A stretch of 64,000 nucleotides of DNA from Citrobacter amalonaticus (lineage in GTDB: Bacteria; Pseudomonadota; Gammaproteobacteria; Enterobacterales; Enterobacteriaceae): NCBI RefSeq assembly GCF_018252635.1, contig NZ_JAGTXM010000003.1, forward strand, positions 310,001 to 374,000. The letters run 5' to 3'. Positions 39,892 to 51,013 of the stretch are shown here, piece after piece. Below the pieces are notes generated by a model, which was not told where the DNA came from, did no database searches, and saw only the letters and a list, made by a program, of their open reading frames with translations. Each line of letters starts with the position of its first letter. Position 1 is the first letter of the stretch. Position numbers and translations under genes: made by a program.

Positions 39892-40545
39892 TTAGCTGGC
39901 TTTACGTTCGTGCGCCTGACGGTAAGCCACCAGGTCTTCGATCGTTACTACAGCCATATTGTGTTTGCCCGCAAATTCGATGCACTCTGGCGCGCGCGCC
40001 ATGCTGCCATCATCATTAGTCAGTTCACACAGGACACCTGCCGGTTTGAAGCCCGCCAGCGTCACCAGGTCGATGGTCGCTTCGGTGTGACCACCGCGGG
40101 TCAATACTCCGCCCGGCTGAGCGCGCAACGGGAAAACGTGTCCCGGACGGTTCAGATCGGAAGGTTTTGCACCATCGGCGATCGCCGCACGAACGGTGGT
40201 CACGCGATCGGCAGCGGAAACGCCGGTCGTGACACCTACCGCCGCTTCAATGGTCACGGTAAAACCGGTGCCATAAGCGCTGGTGTTATTTTCCACCATC
40301 ATCGGCAGATCGAGTTGTTTACGACGATCTTCGGTGATGCACAGGCACACAATACCACTACCGTGACGGATGGTCAGCGCCATCTGCTCAACGGTCATAG
40401 TTTCTGCCGGGAAAATCATATCGCCTTCGTTTTCACGATCTTCGTCGTCCAGCACCATCACACCGCGGCCTTCGCGCAGCGCAGACAGAGCGTGTTCGAC
40501 ACGTTCAAAAGGCGTACCAAAAGAGGAAAGTAGCGTCTGATTCAT
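39892..40545 (-). CDS. ribB: 3,4-dihydroxy-2-butanone-4-phosphate synthase RibB
   Basis: RibB converts ribulose 5-phosphate to 3,4-dihydroxy-2-butanone 4-phosphate and formate, supplying the four-carbon unit of riboflavin. The 217-residue length equals E. coli RibB. The acidic metal-binding motif [10 protein letters not shown] and the [10 protein letters not shown] and GHTEATIDL motifs are present. A 5' leader of more than 200 bases carries an FMN riboswitch. Confidence 0.98.
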   Translation of the reverse strand: MNQTLLSSFGTPFERVEHALSALREGRGVMVLDDEDRENEGDMIFPAETMTVEQMALTIRHGSGIVCLCITEDRRKQLDLPMMVENNTSAYGTGFTVTIEAAVGVTTGVSAADRVTTVRAAIADGAKPSDLNRPGHVFPLRAQPGGVLTRGGHTEATIDLVTLAGFKPAGVLCELTNDDGSMARAPECIEFAGKHNMAVVTIEDLVAYRQAHERKAS

Positions 40546-40655
40546 GGTAAAAAAACCTCACTAAAATTATGGTTACCAGAATCAGGGCAGTCTTAGGAGT
40601 ACCGACAAGCGGCAAAAAAATAACGTGAGCGGGTCCATGCCCGACTGGATCGTTA

Positions 40656-40796
40656 CTCTCTCCCATCCGGACTCTAACCGTCGGCCCCGGAATTACACCG
40701 GATCTGCTGACCTTTGGGTTTGCACCCAAAGCGCTCGCGGGCTTTCAACCTGAGTTGATTTACCGCCGGTGGGGAATTTCGCCCCGCCCTGAGAAT
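40656..40796 (-). promoter_or_regulatory. FMN riboswitch (RFN element, sroG) in the ribB leader
   Basis: On the minus strand the leader contains the canonical RFN sequence: AGGGCGGGGCGAAATTCCCC, ACCGGCGGTAA, AGCCCGCGAGCG, then GGTCAGCAGATCCGGTGTAA, TTCCGGGGCCGACGGTTAGA and GTCCGGATGGGAGAG. This is the full multi-helix FMN-binding aptamer. Downstream sequence before ribB can fold to control termination or translation start. In E. coli this RNA is also listed as sroG. The 387-base gap between ribB and ubiK is largely this element. Confidence 0.96.
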
Positions 40797-40932
40797 AAGC
40801 GAGTTAACTATAACGCTATTGATTACCTTCATCAACGCCTTTACCCGCATTAACATCACACAATTCTGGTTTATGCCTTACACAGATCGCACTACAATAG
40901 GCGTTAACACTTACCAGTTCAGGGAAACCACT

Positions 40933-41229
40933 ATGATTGACCCGAAAAAAATTGAGCAGATCGCTCGCCAGGTTCACGAGTCGATGCCGAAAGGGATCCG
41001 GGAGTTCGGGGACGATGTCGAGAAGAAGATCCGTCAAACGCTGCAATCTCAGCTGACGCGTCTCGATCTGGTGAGCCGTGAAGAGTTTGATGTTCAGACC
41101 CAGGTGCTGCTGCGCACCCGTGAAAAGCTGGCGCTGCTGGAGCAACGCTTGAGCGAGCTGGAAGCGCGTCAGGGCACCGAAGAAGTCAAACCAGCACCTG
41201 CCATCCCACCAGTAGAACCACAAGCGTAA
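40933..41229 (+). CDS. ubiK: Ubiquinone biosynthesis accessory factor UbiK (YqiC)
   Basis: UbiK is a small trimeric coiled-coil protein that binds UbiJ and membrane lipids and supports aerobic ubiquinone synthesis. The start at 40933 ([17 protein letters not shown]) gives 98 residues with a GGGAAACC site; the frame is open further up, but that part would lie over the ribB riboswitch promoter side. A BMFP coiled coil is seen at about residues 55-80. The tail is Pro/Ala-rich. Confidence 0.94.
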   Translation: MIDPKKIEQIARQVHESMPKGIREFGDDVEKKIRQTLQSQLTRLDLVSREEFDVQTQVLLRTREKLALLEQRLSELEARQGTEEVKPAPAIPPVEPQA

Positions 41230-41235
41230 AAACAG

Positions 41236-41257
41236 CAACGGGCCGCAAGGCCCGTTG
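41236..41257. terminator. Bidirectional terminator between ubiK and glgS
   Basis: CAACGGGCCGCAAGGCCCGTTG is a nine-base stem with a four-base loop, six bases from the end of both convergent genes. Confidence 0.75.
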
Positions 41258-41262
41258 ACATA

Positions 41263-41463
41263 TCAATGTTCCACTTCTAACTTTCTGGCATTCATTGCCT
41301 GCTGGCAGTAGTGCGCGTAGCGTTTGCAAAACCAGCTGCGGTGCTCCTCGTCCATATTGCCGGTAACGGCCTGGATATCAACAGGGCGACCTTCAGCCTG
41401 CATTCTGGCAAAACTCCGCGCCAGGAAATCGAAATTGTTCATCGAATAAACACTGTTGTTCAT
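41263..41463 (-). CDS. glgS: GlgS (ScoR), surface composition regulator
   Basis: GlgS is a 66-residue regulator that affects glycogen content, motility and biofilm formation, first described as a glycogen synthesis protein. The start at 41463 ([21 protein letters not shown]) gives exactly 66 residues, with GGAGGA about eight bases upstream; an ATG two codons earlier is too close to that site. The conserved [21 protein letters not shown] segment is present. In E. coli it is induced by RpoS and cAMP-CRP. Confidence 0.93.
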   Translation of the reverse strand: MNNSVYSMNNFDFLARSFARMQAEGRPVDIQAVTGNMDEEHRSWFCKRYAHYCQQAMNARKLEVEH

Positions 41464-41598
41464 TAGCATATCCTCCAGTCGGTGAATCTCTGTTAAGGTC
41501 ATATGCTTTTTTCTGATACCAGTATTTACCGGGACGCGTAGCAGGTTTGTACATATTGTGCGCAAATCAGTTGCCTGAGTTCACACTTTAGGAACACA

Positions 41599-41625
41599 GG
41601 TGATGCCCGATTTCCAGGCATCACC
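41599..41625 (-). terminator. Hairpin after hldE
   Basis: GGTGATGCC / GGCATCACC, a nine-base perfect stem with a nine-base loop, lies just after the hldE stop codon. On the minus strand it is followed by TGTGTTCC, a weak T-run. Confidence 0.65.
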
Positions 41626-41633
41626 GCCAGCGG

Positions 41634-43067
41634 TTATTTATCGCTGTCTTTCTGGATTTTCTTGATGATATTGGTGGTGGAGCAACCGTCTTCAAAGTTG
41701 AGCACCAGCACTTCGCCGCCGTTGGCCCACACCTCTTCACTACCGGCAATCTCTTCCGGCTTATAGTCACCACCTTTCACCAGCAAATCCGGTAATACAC
41801 CTGCAATCAGACGCTGCGGCGTGTCCTCTTCAAAAGAGACGACCCAGTCAACGGATTCCAGCGCGCCCAGCACGATCATCCGCTGTTCGAGCGGGTTCAC
41901 CGGACGCGTTTCCCCTTTGAGTCGTTTCGTCGACGCATCGCTGTTGACCGCAACGATTAAGCGATCGCCCAGCTTACGCGCGTTTGCGAGATAGGAGACG
42001 TGACCGGCGTGCAGAATGTCAAATACCCCGTTAGTCATGACGACTTTCTCGCCGCGCTTGCGTGCGCTGGCGACAGCCTGTTTTAACTCTTCTTCGGTCA
42101 TCACGCCAAAGCCGGTTTCCGCACGACCGCGTACCGCGTTTTCCAGTTCGATAGGCGACACAGTGGAGGTCCCCAGCTTACCGACCACCACGCCCGCCGC
42201 CGCATTGGCAAAGAAGCAGGCTTCTTCCAGCGAATTACCGGCTGCCAGCGTCGCCGCCAGCACGCCAATGACCGTGTCGCCCGCACCGGTTACGTCATAC
42301 ACTTCCTGCGCCTGCGTCGGCATATGCAGCGGGGCTTTCCCCGGTTGCAGCAGCGTCATTCCCTGCTCGGAACGGGTGACCAGCAAAGCGGAAAGCTCAA
42401 AATCGGCAATCAGCTTCATGCCGCGTTCCACAATCTCTTCTTCGCTTTTGCATTTTCCTGCCACCGCTTCGAACTCAGAGAGATTCGGCGTCAACAGTGT
42501 CGCACCGCGATAGCGGGAAAAATCGGTTCCTTTCGGATCGATCAGCACCGGCACTCCGGCCTTACGCGCCAGCGCAATCATTTGCTGAACGCTGGCCAGC
42601 GCACCTTTGGCGTAGTCAGACAGCACCAGCGCTCCGATCGAGCTCAGTGCCTGATTGATACGCTCATGCAGCGGCTGCGGATCCACGCCTTCAAAGCCTT
42701 CTTCGAAGTCCAGACGGATCAGTTGCTGGTTACGTGAAAGCACGCGCAGTTTGGTGATAGTGGGATGAGTCGGGACAGAAACAAAGTCGCATTTCACGTT
42801 CACGTCCGCCAGCGTTTTGCTGAGTGCGCGCGCGGCATCGTCGATACCGGTCAGTCCGACCAGGCGCGAATTTGCGCCCAGAGAGGCAATGTTCATCGCC
42901 ACGTTTGCCGCACCACCCGGACGTTCTTCGATGGTATCGACTTTTACCACCGGTACCGGCGCTTCAGGTGAAATACGGCTGGTAGGCCCGTACCAGTAGC
43001 GATCCAGCATCACATCACCGACAACCAAGACTCCTGCACGTTCAAACTCTGGCAGCGTTACTTTCAT
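41634..43067 (-). CDS. hldE: Bifunctional D-beta-D-heptose 7-phosphate kinase / 1-phosphate adenylyltransferase HldE
   Basis: HldE makes ADP-D-glycero-D-manno-heptose, the precursor of the lipopolysaccharide inner core. The 477-residue product has an N-terminal ribokinase-type kinase ([16 protein letters not shown] near residue 51; [11 protein letters not shown] with the catalytic Asp) and a C-terminal nucleotidyltransferase ([16 protein letters not shown], the HxGH motif). It is followed upstream by glnE and ygiF on the same strand, as in E. coli. Confidence 0.97.
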   Translation of the reverse strand: MKVTLPEFERAGVLVVGDVMLDRYWYGPTSRISPEAPVPVVKVDTIEERPGGAANVAMNIASLGANSRLVGLTGIDDAARALSKTLADVNVKCDFVSVPTHPTITKLRVLSRNQQLIRLDFEEGFEGVDPQPLHERINQALSSIGALVLSDYAKGALASVQQMIALARKAGVPVLIDPKGTDFSRYRGATLLTPNLSEFEAVAGKCKSEEEIVERGMKLIADFELSALLVTRSEQGMTLLQPGKAPLHMPTQAQEVYDVTGAGDTVIGVLAATLAAGNSLEEACFFANAAAGVVVGKLGTSTVSPIELENAVRGRAETGFGVMTEEELKQAVASARKRGEKVVMTNGVFDILHAGHVSYLANARKLGDRLIVAVNSDASTKRLKGETRPVNPLEQRMIVLGALESVDWVVSFEEDTPQRLIAGVLPDLLVKGGDYKPEEIAGSEEVWANGGEVLVLNFEDGCSTTNIIKKIQKDSDK

Positions 43068-43117
43068 TCCTGTCTCCTGAGAGATTCAAAATTTGCGCGC
43101 GATAATAGCACACTTCA

Positions 43118-45943
43118 TCAGTCAACCAGCCACTTCTGCCAGCTTGCCCCGACCTGTGCACGTTCCGCCTCAAAACACGTTTGCGGCACATGGCCCGGCT
43201 GTTCCTGTAACGCCAGGTGATGCAGTTCATCGCGCAGCGTGGTATAGGCGTGGGTCAGCGCCATCGCCTCCTGCTCGTCCATAATGTCGTTTTGCGCTAA
43301 CAGTTCCAGAATACGCACATTATCCGACCAGCGGGTTAGTTTGGGTTTGTCATGGGCATAGCGAAGCACCAGATATTGCGTGATAAATTCGATATCCGTA
43401 ATACCGCCTTCATCGGCTTTAATATCAAAGCGATCGCGATGCTTATTGCCCAAATGCGCGCGCATTTTTGCACGCATCTCACGTACCTCGGTCTGCAACG
43501 TTTTGCCATCGCGAGGCAGCGTCATGATATCCCGACGCACCGTATCAAACTGCGAGGTCAGCTGCGGGTCGCCGTACACCACTCGTGCGCGCACCAGCGC
43601 CTGATGCTCCCACGTCCAGGCCTCATTTTTCTGATAATCCGCAAAGGACTCTGCGGAGGTCACCAGCATCCCCGCCGCCCCTGACGGGCGCAACCGGGCG
43701 TCAACTTCATACAGGATGCCTGAGGAGGTACGGGTGCTGAACAGATGCATAATGCGCTGCGCCAGCCGCAGATAAAATTGACGCCCGTCAATTTCTCGTT
43801 CGCCGTCGGTCATCACATCAACGGGGCAGTCATGCAGGAAAATCAAGTCGAGATCGGAGCTGTAGCCCAATTCCCAGCCGCCCAGTTTGCCGTAGCCCAC
43901 CACTGCAAAGCCGCGCCCTTCCCGCTCGGCAAGATGCGTTGGCTGCCCATAGCGCGCCACCATTTGCAGCCACGCCTGCTGCACAACGGCATCAATCATC
44001 GCTTCCGCCAGCCAGGTCAGATGGTCACTCACCTTCATCACCGGCAGCGTGCCGGCGATATCCGCAGCGGCAATACGCAGCAGCTGCGTTTGTTTGAACT
44101 GTCGCAGGGCTTCCAGCTGTTGTTCTTCATCGTCTTCCGGTACGCGCAGCAGATACTGGCGCAGCTCATCACGGTAAGCATCGGTCGCCGTCGGTTGATA
44201 GAGCGTATTCGGGTCGAGCAGTTCATCGAGCAGCAGCGGGTAGCGCGCCAGTTGACTGGCGACCATCGGTGACGCCGCACAGAGCGTAATCAGATGCTTC
44301 AGCGCGCCTGGGAATTCACTCAACAGCTCCAGATAGGTGGTACGCGTGACGATGCCAACCAGCAGCGGCGTAATGCGCGACAGCGGGAGAGAAGCGTCCT
44401 GGCGCGTGCAGACATCGCTGAGCAGGTGCGGCATCAGATGGTCAAGCACCTGACGTCCACGCGGACCAATGGTGCGTTTATCCACTTCTTTACGGAAATC
44501 GGCAATCAGCGCCAGCACGCGCAGGCGATCGTCATCCATGAGATGCGCCAGCACCGGTGGCATATCCTCTTCCTGTAAGGCGTCCTGCCACAACTCGCGC
44601 CACTGTTCCGAGAGCGCATCTTCCTGCGTCTCGGTTTCGTCATCGCCGATCAGTTCGTTAAACACGCGCCGGACGTTCGCCATGTGCCCCTCAAGCGTCT
44701 GCGTCAGTTGCGACCAGTTATCCGCATTCATTCCCCAGGCCAACCGCGCCCGGTTAAGTTCATCGCCCGGCAGCGTCTGGGTTTGTTCATCATTAATGCT
44801 TTGCAGCAGGTTTTCCAGACGACGCAGGAAGAGGTAAGCCTGCCGCAACTGGTCGGCATCGTTTTCCGGCAGCAAATGCAGAGCGGCGATTGCGCTTAGG
44901 GTCGGTAGCAGTGAACGGGATTGCAGCGACGGCTCGCGCCCGCCACGAATCAACTGGAACACCTGCACGATAAACTCGATTTCGCGAATGCCACCCGCGC
45001 CGAGCTTGATGTTATCTTTCAGCCCCCGACGACGGACTTCACGCGCAATCATCCCCTTCATATTGCGTAGCGACTGGATCACGCTGAAGTCGATGTAACG
45101 GCGGAAAACGAACGGACGCAGCATGGCGCGAAGTTCATCGACATAACGCCCGTCGGTATCGCCCATAATCCGCGCCTTGACCATCGCGTAGCGCTCCCAG
45201 TCACGCCCCTGCTCCTGGTAATAATCTTCCAGCGCCGCAAAACTCAGCACCAGCGGACCGCTGTCGCCAAACGGGCGCAGACGCATGTCCACCCGATAGA
45301 CAAAGCCATCCTGGGTAGGCTGATCCAGCACCTTGATCAGCCGCTGTCCCATGCGGGTAAAAAACTGCGCATTATCCAGTTCACGGCGTCCGCCCTGGGT
45401 TGAGCCGTGCTCAGGCCAGGCAAAGATCAGATCGATATCCGAGGAAAAATTCAGCTCGCCACCGCCCAGTTTGCCCATGCCTAAAATCAGTAGCGGCTGC
45501 GGGATCCCCTCCTGACTGCACGGTGTGCCCCATTCGCGACAGCAGGCGTCGTACAGCCAGTCGCGCGCGCTAACAATCAGGGTTTCGGCCAGATGGCTTA
45601 ACTGGTGCAGAATGTCTGTATCGTCCACCAGCGACAGCGCCTGCGCCCAGGCAATCCGCACCATCACGCGACGGCGAAAAAGACGCAGTTCATGCATCAG
45701 CGCCGCTTCATCGTTTACCGTTGCCAGCGCTGCCTGTAACCACTCACCGTACTGTTGCCATTCATCAGCCTGCGGCGGTGCACTTTCCAGCTCCGCCAGC
45801 CAGTGCGGATGTGCAATCACGCTGTCCTGCACAAAATCACTGAATGTAAGTACTGACTTCGCTTGTACACCCGATGCGGATTCAGGCAACTGCTCTGCAA
45901 TGGTTTGCCAGTACTGCTGTAACAGTGAAGAGAGCGGCTTCAT
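43118..45943 (-). CDS. glnE: Bifunctional glutamine synthetase adenylyltransferase/deadenylase GlnE
   Basis: GlnE adds AMP to glutamine synthetase when nitrogen is plentiful and removes it when nitrogen is short, under control of PII (GlnB). The start at 45943 ([13 protein letters not shown]) gives 941 residues, close to 946 in E. coli; the frame is open 12 codons further. Two nucleotidyltransferase domains are seen: [17 protein letters not shown] in the N-terminal half (deadenylation) and [18 protein letters not shown] in the C-terminal half (adenylylation). Confidence 0.97.
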   Translation of the reverse strand: MKPLSSLLQQYWQTIAEQLPESASGVQAKSVLTFSDFVQDSVIAHPHWLAELESAPPQADEWQQYGEWLQAALATVNDEAALMHELRLFRRRVMVRIAWAQALSLVDDTDILHQLSHLAETLIVSARDWLYDACCREWGTPCSQEGIPQPLLILGMGKLGGGELNFSSDIDLIFAWPEHGSTQGGRRELDNAQFFTRMGQRLIKVLDQPTQDGFVYRVDMRLRPFGDSGPLVLSFAALEDYYQEQGRDWERYAMVKARIMGDTDGRYVDELRAMLRPFVFRRYIDFSVIQSLRNMKGMIAREVRRRGLKDNIKLGAGGIREIEFIVQVFQLIRGGREPSLQSRSLLPTLSAIAALHLLPENDADQLRQAYLFLRRLENLLQSINDEQTQTLPGDELNRARLAWGMNADNWSQLTQTLEGHMANVRRVFNELIGDDETETQEDALSEQWRELWQDALQEEDMPPVLAHLMDDDRLRVLALIADFRKEVDKRTIGPRGRQVLDHLMPHLLSDVCTRQDASLPLSRITPLLVGIVTRTTYLELLSEFPGALKHLITLCAASPMVASQLARYPLLLDELLDPNTLYQPTATDAYRDELRQYLLRVPEDDEEQQLEALRQFKQTQLLRIAAADIAGTLPVMKVSDHLTWLAEAMIDAVVQQAWLQMVARYGQPTHLAEREGRGFAVVGYGKLGGWELGYSSDLDLIFLHDCPVDVMTDGEREIDGRQFYLRLAQRIMHLFSTRTSSGILYEVDARLRPSGAAGMLVTSAESFADYQKNEAWTWEHQALVRARVVYGDPQLTSQFDTVRRDIMTLPRDGKTLQTEVREMRAKMRAHLGNKHRDRFDIKADEGGITDIEFITQYLVLRYAHDKPKLTRWSDNVRILELLAQNDIMDEQEAMALTHAYTTLRDELHHLALQEQPGHVPQTCFEAERAQVGASWQKWLVD

Positions 45944-45962
45944 TAAAAGATTCCTTGTAACG

Positions 45963-46045
45963 TTGCCGGGTGGCAGCATTCCGCCTTATCCGGTCTACAA
46001 AATATGTCGTTCCGTAGGCCTGACAAGCGCAGCGCCATCAGGCAC
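45963..46045. repeat. BIME (paired REP elements) between ygiF and glnE
   Basis: REP unit TTGCCGGGTGGCAGCATTCCGCC (from 45963) and an inverted unit GTAGGCCTGACAAGCGCAGCGCC...CAGGCAC (to 46044). It lies inside the ygiF-glnE transcription unit and may give different message levels for the two genes. Confidence 0.8.
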
Positions 46046-46050
46046 TCCAG

Positions 46051-47352
46051 TTATCGTTTTCCGCTGTGCAACCAGAACGGTTCCTGATTGTTCGCCTCAT
46101 TGCGGAAATGTTCAATTTCAATATGTTGACCGGTGGCAATGGCATGAAGCAGCCCTTGCCAGTTCTCAAGCCAGGCCTGAACCACCGTCGCATCGTAATA
46201 TCCTGCCAGCAGCAAAACGGTGTCGATATCTCGGCGTAAACGTGGTAACTGATCGCGATACCGGTCGCCCAGAGGTTGCCCAAAGACGCTTTTAAGCTCA
46301 GCAGCGGTACGCGAAAGATGGATATCAGCGAAGCGCTTGAAAGAATCCGCCATTTTGGCCTGCGCCTTTGCGTCCAGAAACGGCTGCCAGGCTTTGGTCA
46401 CCAGCCACTCGGTCAGCGCCAGTTTCGCCATTGCCGTTTGGATGGTGTAAACCGCCGTCTCGGCAGAGACCGCCGACGCGATGGTCGCTTCCGACTGGCT
46501 TAGCAGATCACGTAAGTGAGCGCTCGCTTTACGTGGAACAATACCGCCAAACAGCATCAGGGTATGACGCACCAGGCCCATCGCGGACAGCACATCCGCC
46601 TTCGCTGCCTTATTACCACGAACCCAGAGTTCTTCGTGGTACTGCCATTGTGCCAGCGCCAGCTCCAGAGCGGCTTCCAGCCCGTGTTCCACGCTGGCTT
46701 TCGCGGGCGCTTTCAGCACCGCTGTCGGTTTGATCTCGCGTGGAGGATTCCCCTGCGCCAGATGATATCCACGCGCCGCTTTACTCAGGCTGCCCTGGCG
46801 CAGACCCGCCTGGTTCACCAACTGATTTGCCAGCTTCAGGACCGCCCGGGTATCACCACTCAACAGTTCAAGCTCCAGCTCGCAAATTGGCTCAGCCAGC
46901 TCACCCGCTTTTACCTCGCCTAAATCGAGAGCGATCTCAATCTGGCTGCCGTCCACCGTAAGCAACCATTTCTCTCGTTCAAAGTCGGTACTGAACAACG
47001 GCTGCACGCGGGAGATCAGATCGGCAGGCAGCTCACCGTTTGGCCACACTTCCGAGGGAAATTGCGTTAAATCCAGCGTGGGTTCGTTCAGGGAGACATT
47101 GTATTCCGGTCGCTGGTGTAAACCGCCGGTCACCCGCCCGGCAATTTTCATGGTCATCTCATAGCGACCGTTCTCCCCCCGAATACGCAGTCCCATGTCG
47201 TGACCACGCAACCACTTATCCCCGGTCTCGTAGTAAACATTCAACAGCGGGCTGGGCGCATGATGCTCGCCTCCGAGCGTATTCAGATGGTCACGCAGCG
47301 CGTTCACCGCGTCGTGATTAACGATAAATTTTAATTCAATTTCCTGAGCCAT
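46051..47352 (-). CDS. ygiF: Inorganic triphosphatase YgiF
   Basis: YgiF hydrolyses inorganic tripolyphosphate. The 433-residue product has an N-terminal CYTH domain with the signature EIELKF near residue 5 and a C-terminal CHAD domain (about residues 215-420) with paired conserved histidines. It lies upstream of glnE on the same strand, separated by a BIME. It is divergent from ygiM, with 241 bases between that should hold both promoters; I see nothing else there. Confidence 0.95.
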   Translation of the reverse strand: MAQEIELKFIVNHDAVNALRDHLNTLGGEHHAPSPLLNVYYETGDKWLRGHDMGLRIRGENGRYEMTMKIAGRVTGGLHQRPEYNVSLNEPTLDLTQFPSEVWPNGELPADLISRVQPLFSTDFEREKWLLTVDGSQIEIALDLGEVKAGELAEPICELELELLSGDTRAVLKLANQLVNQAGLRQGSLSKAARGYHLAQGNPPREIKPTAVLKAPAKASVEHGLEAALELALAQWQYHEELWVRGNKAAKADVLSAMGLVRHTLMLFGGIVPRKASAHLRDLLSQSEATIASAVSAETAVYTIQTAMAKLALTEWLVTKAWQPFLDAKAQAKMADSFKRFADIHLSRTAAELKSVFGQPLGDRYRDQLPRLRRDIDTVLLLAGYYDATVVQAWLENWQGLLHAIATGQHIEIEHFRNEANNQEPFWLHSGKR

Positions 47353-47593
47353 GGCCTTGTACTTACCGGTTATGTCACATAAGGGAGAATCACGACGAAC
47401 TTACGGTGATCTTTTTTGTCAGTAGATAGTATTTTGCGCCAAATTGCCATGCAACGAGCAATTTGACGGGCGTAAAAGTTTTGAAGTAGCGGTAAACCGG
47501 ACACAGATGATTCCGATTGATGTCGAATGCTTTGCGTAGAGACACTGATACCACTACTATCGTTCCACTTTCTATGACAATAACGACAGCCTG

Positions 47594-48214
47594 ATGCCAA
47601 AATTACGCCTGATTGGATTTATGTTACTCGCACTTAGCGCTACTGCCGTGTCACACGCCGAAGAAAAGCGCTATGTCTCTGATGAACTGAACACCTGGGT
47701 CCGCAGTGGTCCGGGGGATAATTATCGCCTCGTTGGCACGGTCAACGCGGGCGAAGAAGTCACGCTGTTACAAACTGACGCCAACACGAACTACGCGCAG
47801 GTCAAAGACAGCACCGGGCGGACAGCCTGGATCCCAATGAAAGAGCTGAACAGTACGCCAAGCCTGCGCACCCGCGTGCCGGATCTGGAAAATCAGGTCA
47901 AAACGCTGACCGAAAAGCTCAACAATATCGACACCACCTGGAATCAACGCACGGCTGACATGCAGCAGAAGGTGTCGCAGAGCGACAGCGTGATCAACGG
48001 GCTGAAAGAAGAGAACCAAAAGCTGAAGAACGAGCTGATTGTGGCGCAGAAGAAGGTCAGCGCCGCAAATCTGCAGCTTGATGATAAGCAACGTACCATC
48101 ATCATGCAGTGGTTTATGTATGGCGGCGGCGTGCTGGGACTCGGCCTGCTTCTTGGTTTGATCCTGCCTCACATGATCCCAAGTCGGAAACGCAAAGACC
48201 GCTGGATGAACTAA
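47594..48214 (+). CDS. ygiM: YgiM, SH3b-domain membrane protein
   Basis: YgiM has a signal peptide (residues 1-22, cut after SHA), a periplasmic bacterial SH3 domain (about 26-85, with LNTWVRSGPGDNYRLVGTVNAGEEV), a coiled coil (about 95-160) and a C-terminal membrane helix (about 170-192) with a basic tail. The 206-residue length equals E. coli. The TIGR04211 family role is not established; SH3b domains often bind cell wall. It is followed by cca. Confidence 0.93.
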   Translation: MPKLRLIGFMLLALSATAVSHAEEKRYVSDELNTWVRSGPGDNYRLVGTVNAGEEVTLLQTDANTNYAQVKDSTGRTAWIPMKELNSTPSLRTRVPDLENQVKTLTEKLNNIDTTWNQRTADMQQKVSQSDSVINGLKEENQKLKNELIVAQKKVSAANLQLDDKQRTIIMQWFMYGGGVLGLGLLLGLILPHMIPSRKRKDRWMN

Positions 48215-48279
48215 ATCGCCTTCTCCGCCACACTGTCATATGATTAAGGGATTGTATTTCCCTGGAGAGGTGGTGTGGC

Positions 48280-49521
48280 GTGAAGATTTATCTGGTCGGT
48301 GGTGCGGTTCGGGATACGCTGTTAGGGCTACCGGTTAAAGATAAAGATTGGGTGGTGGTTGGCGCCACACCGCAACAAATGCTCGACGCGGGCTACCAGC
48401 AGGTAGGTCGCGATTTTCCTGTTTTTCTCCATCCGCAAACCCACGAAGAGTATGCCCTTGCGCGTACCGAGCGTAAGTCCGGCTCGGGGTATACCGGATT
48501 CACCTGTTATGCCGCGCCGGACGTCACGCTCGAAGACGATCTCCAGCGACGTGACCTGACTATTAACGCCCTGGCGCAAGATGATGACGGTCAGATTGTC
48601 GATCCCTATCAGGGACGTCGCGATCTGGATAAACGCCTGTTGCGCCATGTCTCGCCCGCCTTTAGTGAAGACCCGCTGCGCGTGCTGCGCGTGGCGCGCT
48701 TTGCCGCTCGCTATGCGCATCTGAGCTTCCGTATTGCTGATGAAACCATGGCGCTGATGCGCGAAATGACGCACGCCGGTGAGCTGGAGCATCTGACGGC
48801 CGAACGCGTCTGGAAAGAGACCGAGAACGCGTTAACCACGCGCAACCCACAGGTCTATTTCCAGGTCTTACGCGACTGCGGCGCGCTGCGTGTGTTGTTC
48901 CCGGAAGTCGATGCGCTGTTTGGCGTCCCGGCCCCGGCGAAGTGGCATCCGGAAATCGATACCGGAATACATACTCTGATGACGCTGTCGATGGCGGCGC
49001 TGCTCAGCCCAGCGGTTGATGTGCGTTTCGCTACGCTGTGTCACGACCTCGGCAAAGGTTTGACGCCGCCGGAACTCTGGCCGCGACACCACGGACACGG
49101 CCCGGCTGGCGTCAGGCTGGTCGAGCAGTTGTGCCAGCGCCTGCGCGTACCGAATGAAATTCGTGATTTAGCCAAACTGGTGGCGGAGTTCCACGATCTC
49201 ATCCACACCTTCCCGATACTGCAACCTAAAACCATCGTGAAGCTGTTTGATTCGATCGACGCCTGGCGTAAACCCCAGCGCGTAGAGCAGATTGCGCTCA
49301 CCAGCGAAGCCGACGTGCGCGGACGGACAGGGTTTGAAGCCGCGGATTATCCGCAGGGGCGCTTACTGCGCGAAGCGTGGGAAGTCGCGCAATCGGTCTC
49401 CACCAAAGACGTTGTCGAGGCCGGATTTAAAGGCATTGAAATTCGCGAAGAGTTGACCCGACGCCGGATTGCGGCGCTCACCCGCTGGAAAGAGACCCGT
49501 TTCCCGAAGGCGGTTAGTTAA
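48280..49521 (+). CDS. cca: tRNA nucleotidyltransferase (CCA-adding) / phosphohydrolase Cca
   Basis: Cca builds and repairs the 3' CCA end of tRNA and in enterobacteria also has 2'-phosphatase and phosphodiesterase activity from its HD domain. The start is GTG ([12 protein letters not shown]), as in E. coli, with GGAGAGG upstream. Motifs: [22 protein letters not shown], and in the second half LCHDLGKG with the HD-domain His-Asp. Length is 413 residues. Confidence 0.97.
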   Translation: MKIYLVGGAVRDTLLGLPVKDKDWVVVGATPQQMLDAGYQQVGRDFPVFLHPQTHEEYALARTERKSGSGYTGFTCYAAPDVTLEDDLQRRDLTINALAQDDDGQIVDPYQGRRDLDKRLLRHVSPAFSEDPLRVLRVARFAARYAHLSFRIADETMALMREMTHAGELEHLTAERVWKETENALTTRNPQVYFQVLRDCGALRVLFPEVDALFGVPAPAKWHPEIDTGIHTLMTLSMAALLSPAVDVRFATLCHDLGKGLTPPELWPRHHGHGPAGVRLVEQLCQRLRVPNEIRDLAKLVAEFHDLIHTFPILQPKTIVKLFDSIDAWRKPQRVEQIALTSEADVRGRTGFEAADYPQGRLLREAWEVAQSVSTKDVVEAGFKGIEIREELTRRRIAALTRWKETRFPKAVS

Positions 49522-49530
49522 AAGCTGTGA

Positions 49531-49618
49531 ATGCCGGATGGCGCTGCGCTTATCCGGCCTACGGTATCGTATCTCAACGCGTAGGCCGGATAAGGCGTTT
49601 ACGCCGCCATCCGGCATT
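49531..49618. repeat. BIME (paired REP elements) between cca and uppP
   Basis: Two strong REP units in opposite directions: ATGCCGGATGGCGCTGCGCT...CCGGCCTAC (49531-49562) and GTAGGCCGGATAAGGCG...CGCCATCCGGCAT (49581-49617). They lie between convergent genes. Confidence 0.88.
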
Positions 49619-49627
49619 AAAGATCCG

Positions 49628-50449
49628 TCAGAAAAACACCACGTAAACCGCCGCGGCGACGATAAAGCGATAGATCGCAAACGGAATGAATGAGATCCGC
49701 TTAATCAACTGGAGGAAGGTTTTGATGGCAACCAATGCGACCACGAAGGCGGTGACAAAACCGACGGCAAACATGGGGATATCGGCCACTGTCAGGAACG
49801 ACCAGCTTTTGTAGAGATCCAATGCCGTAGCGCCCATCATCATCGGTACGGCCAGCAGGAACGAAAACTCAGACGCTGCGTAACGGCTCACGCCCATCAG
49901 CATCCCGCCGGAAATGGTCGCCCCGGAGCGGGAGAAACCCGGCCACAGCGCCAGACACTGAAAACAGCCAATCATGAATGCCTGACGGTAAGTCATATCA
50001 TCCAGACCCGGTGCGCGCGGTTCTTTCGGCTTCAGACACTCTGCGGCGATCAGCAGTAAGCCGCCCACCACCAGCGCATACATCACATTCACCGGGTTAA
50101 ACAGCGATTTAATCGTATCGTGGAAGACCAGTCCCAGCACCACCGCCGGGATCATCCCCAACAGAATGTGGATCAGCGTTAAACGACCTTTACTTTCTCC
50201 TTCACGCTGTAGCGGACGACCAAAGTGAATACCGATCAGGCCAAACAGACGCCGCCAGAACATGACCACCACCGCGAGAATGGATCCCAACTGGATCACC
50301 ACCTCAAACGTCTTTGCCGTGTCACCCTCAAATCCCAGCAGATGACCCACAATGATCATGTGCCCGGTGCTGGAAACGGGCAAAAACTCCGTCAATCCTT
50401 CGACCACACCCAAAATTGCCGCAATCAGCAGCGAGTGCATATCGCTCAT
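49628..50449 (-). CDS. uppP: Undecaprenyl-diphosphate phosphatase UppP (BacA)
   Basis: UppP recycles undecaprenyl pyrophosphate to the monophosphate carrier used for cell wall and O-antigen synthesis; raised levels give bacitracin tolerance. The start at 50449 ([14 protein letters not shown]) gives 273 residues, as in E. coli, with one extra in-frame ATG just before. Catalytic motifs [14 protein letters not shown] near residue 17 and [10 protein letters not shown] near 170 are intact in a polytopic membrane protein. Confidence 0.97.
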   Translation of the reverse strand: MSDMHSLLIAAILGVVEGLTEFLPVSSTGHMIIVGHLLGFEGDTAKTFEVVIQLGSILAVVVMFWRRLFGLIGIHFGRPLQREGESKGRLTLIHILLGMIPAVVLGLVFHDTIKSLFNPVNVMYALVVGGLLLIAAECLKPKEPRAPGLDDMTYRQAFMIGCFQCLALWPGFSRSGATISGGMLMGVSRYAASEFSFLLAVPMMMGATALDLYKSWSFLTVADIPMFAVGFVTAFVVALVAIKTFLQLIKRISFIPFAIYRFIVAAAVYVVFF

Positions 50450-50541
50450 CAATAAACCCCTAAATAGAAAAATCTACTGCACAAAAAGATCCCGTTTTAA
50501 GACTCTTTTATATCCGTTTGGTTTAACAAATATGAAGATAA

Positions 50542-50907
50542 TTATTTTTCTTTCAGATTATTGCTACGCTCAATGATTACGCCCACATTGGCCGCGCGTG
50601 CCACCGCGCCGGGCTTACTGAGCTTGATGCGCACCCACGGTGAATTAAAGCGCGTAAGCAGCAGTTCTGCCACCTCTTCGGCAACACGCTCCACCAGCGC
50701 AAAGCGCCCACCTTCAACGTGGTTAACGACCACCCCGGCGATATCCGCGTAGCTCAGGCAGTCGGCGACATCGTCACTTTTTGCTGATTTTCGGTTATCC
50801 CATGCCATTTCGATATCGAACACCAGCTTCTGTTCAATCGTCTGTTCCCAGTCGTAAACACCAATAGTGGTGATTACCGAAAGTTGCTCTATAAATACAA
50901 TATCCAT
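50542..50907 (-). CDS. folB: Dihydroneopterin aldolase/epimerase FolB
   Basis: FolB cleaves dihydroneopterin to 6-hydroxymethyl-dihydropterin in folate synthesis and also epimerises the substrate. The start at 50907 (MDIVFIEQLSVITTIGVYDWE) gives 121 residues; an extra ATG lies directly before it. The conserved Glu22 in YDWE and Lys98-type residue in IKLSKPGAV are present. It is divergent from plsY. Confidence 0.96.
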   Translation of the reverse strand: MDIVFIEQLSVITTIGVYDWEQTIEQKLVFDIEMAWDNRKSAKSDDVADCLSYADIAGVVVNHVEGGRFALVERVAEEVAELLLTRFNSPWVRIKLSKPGAVARAANVGVIIERSNNLKEK

Positions 50908-51013
50908 CACGACCTGCCTGCTTTTTGGCTAACCCGGATACCACTTCCGGCGAAATATGCGTATTATCCACAGAAGTAGCGTTTTACACGACCTTTTCAA
51001 AACGGAACAGCTT

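Noticed and set aside
40819-40932. 38-codon N-terminal extension of ubiK
   Set aside because: The extension overlaps the promoter side of the ribB leader and is not part of the UbiK family; the ATG at 40933 fits the family length.
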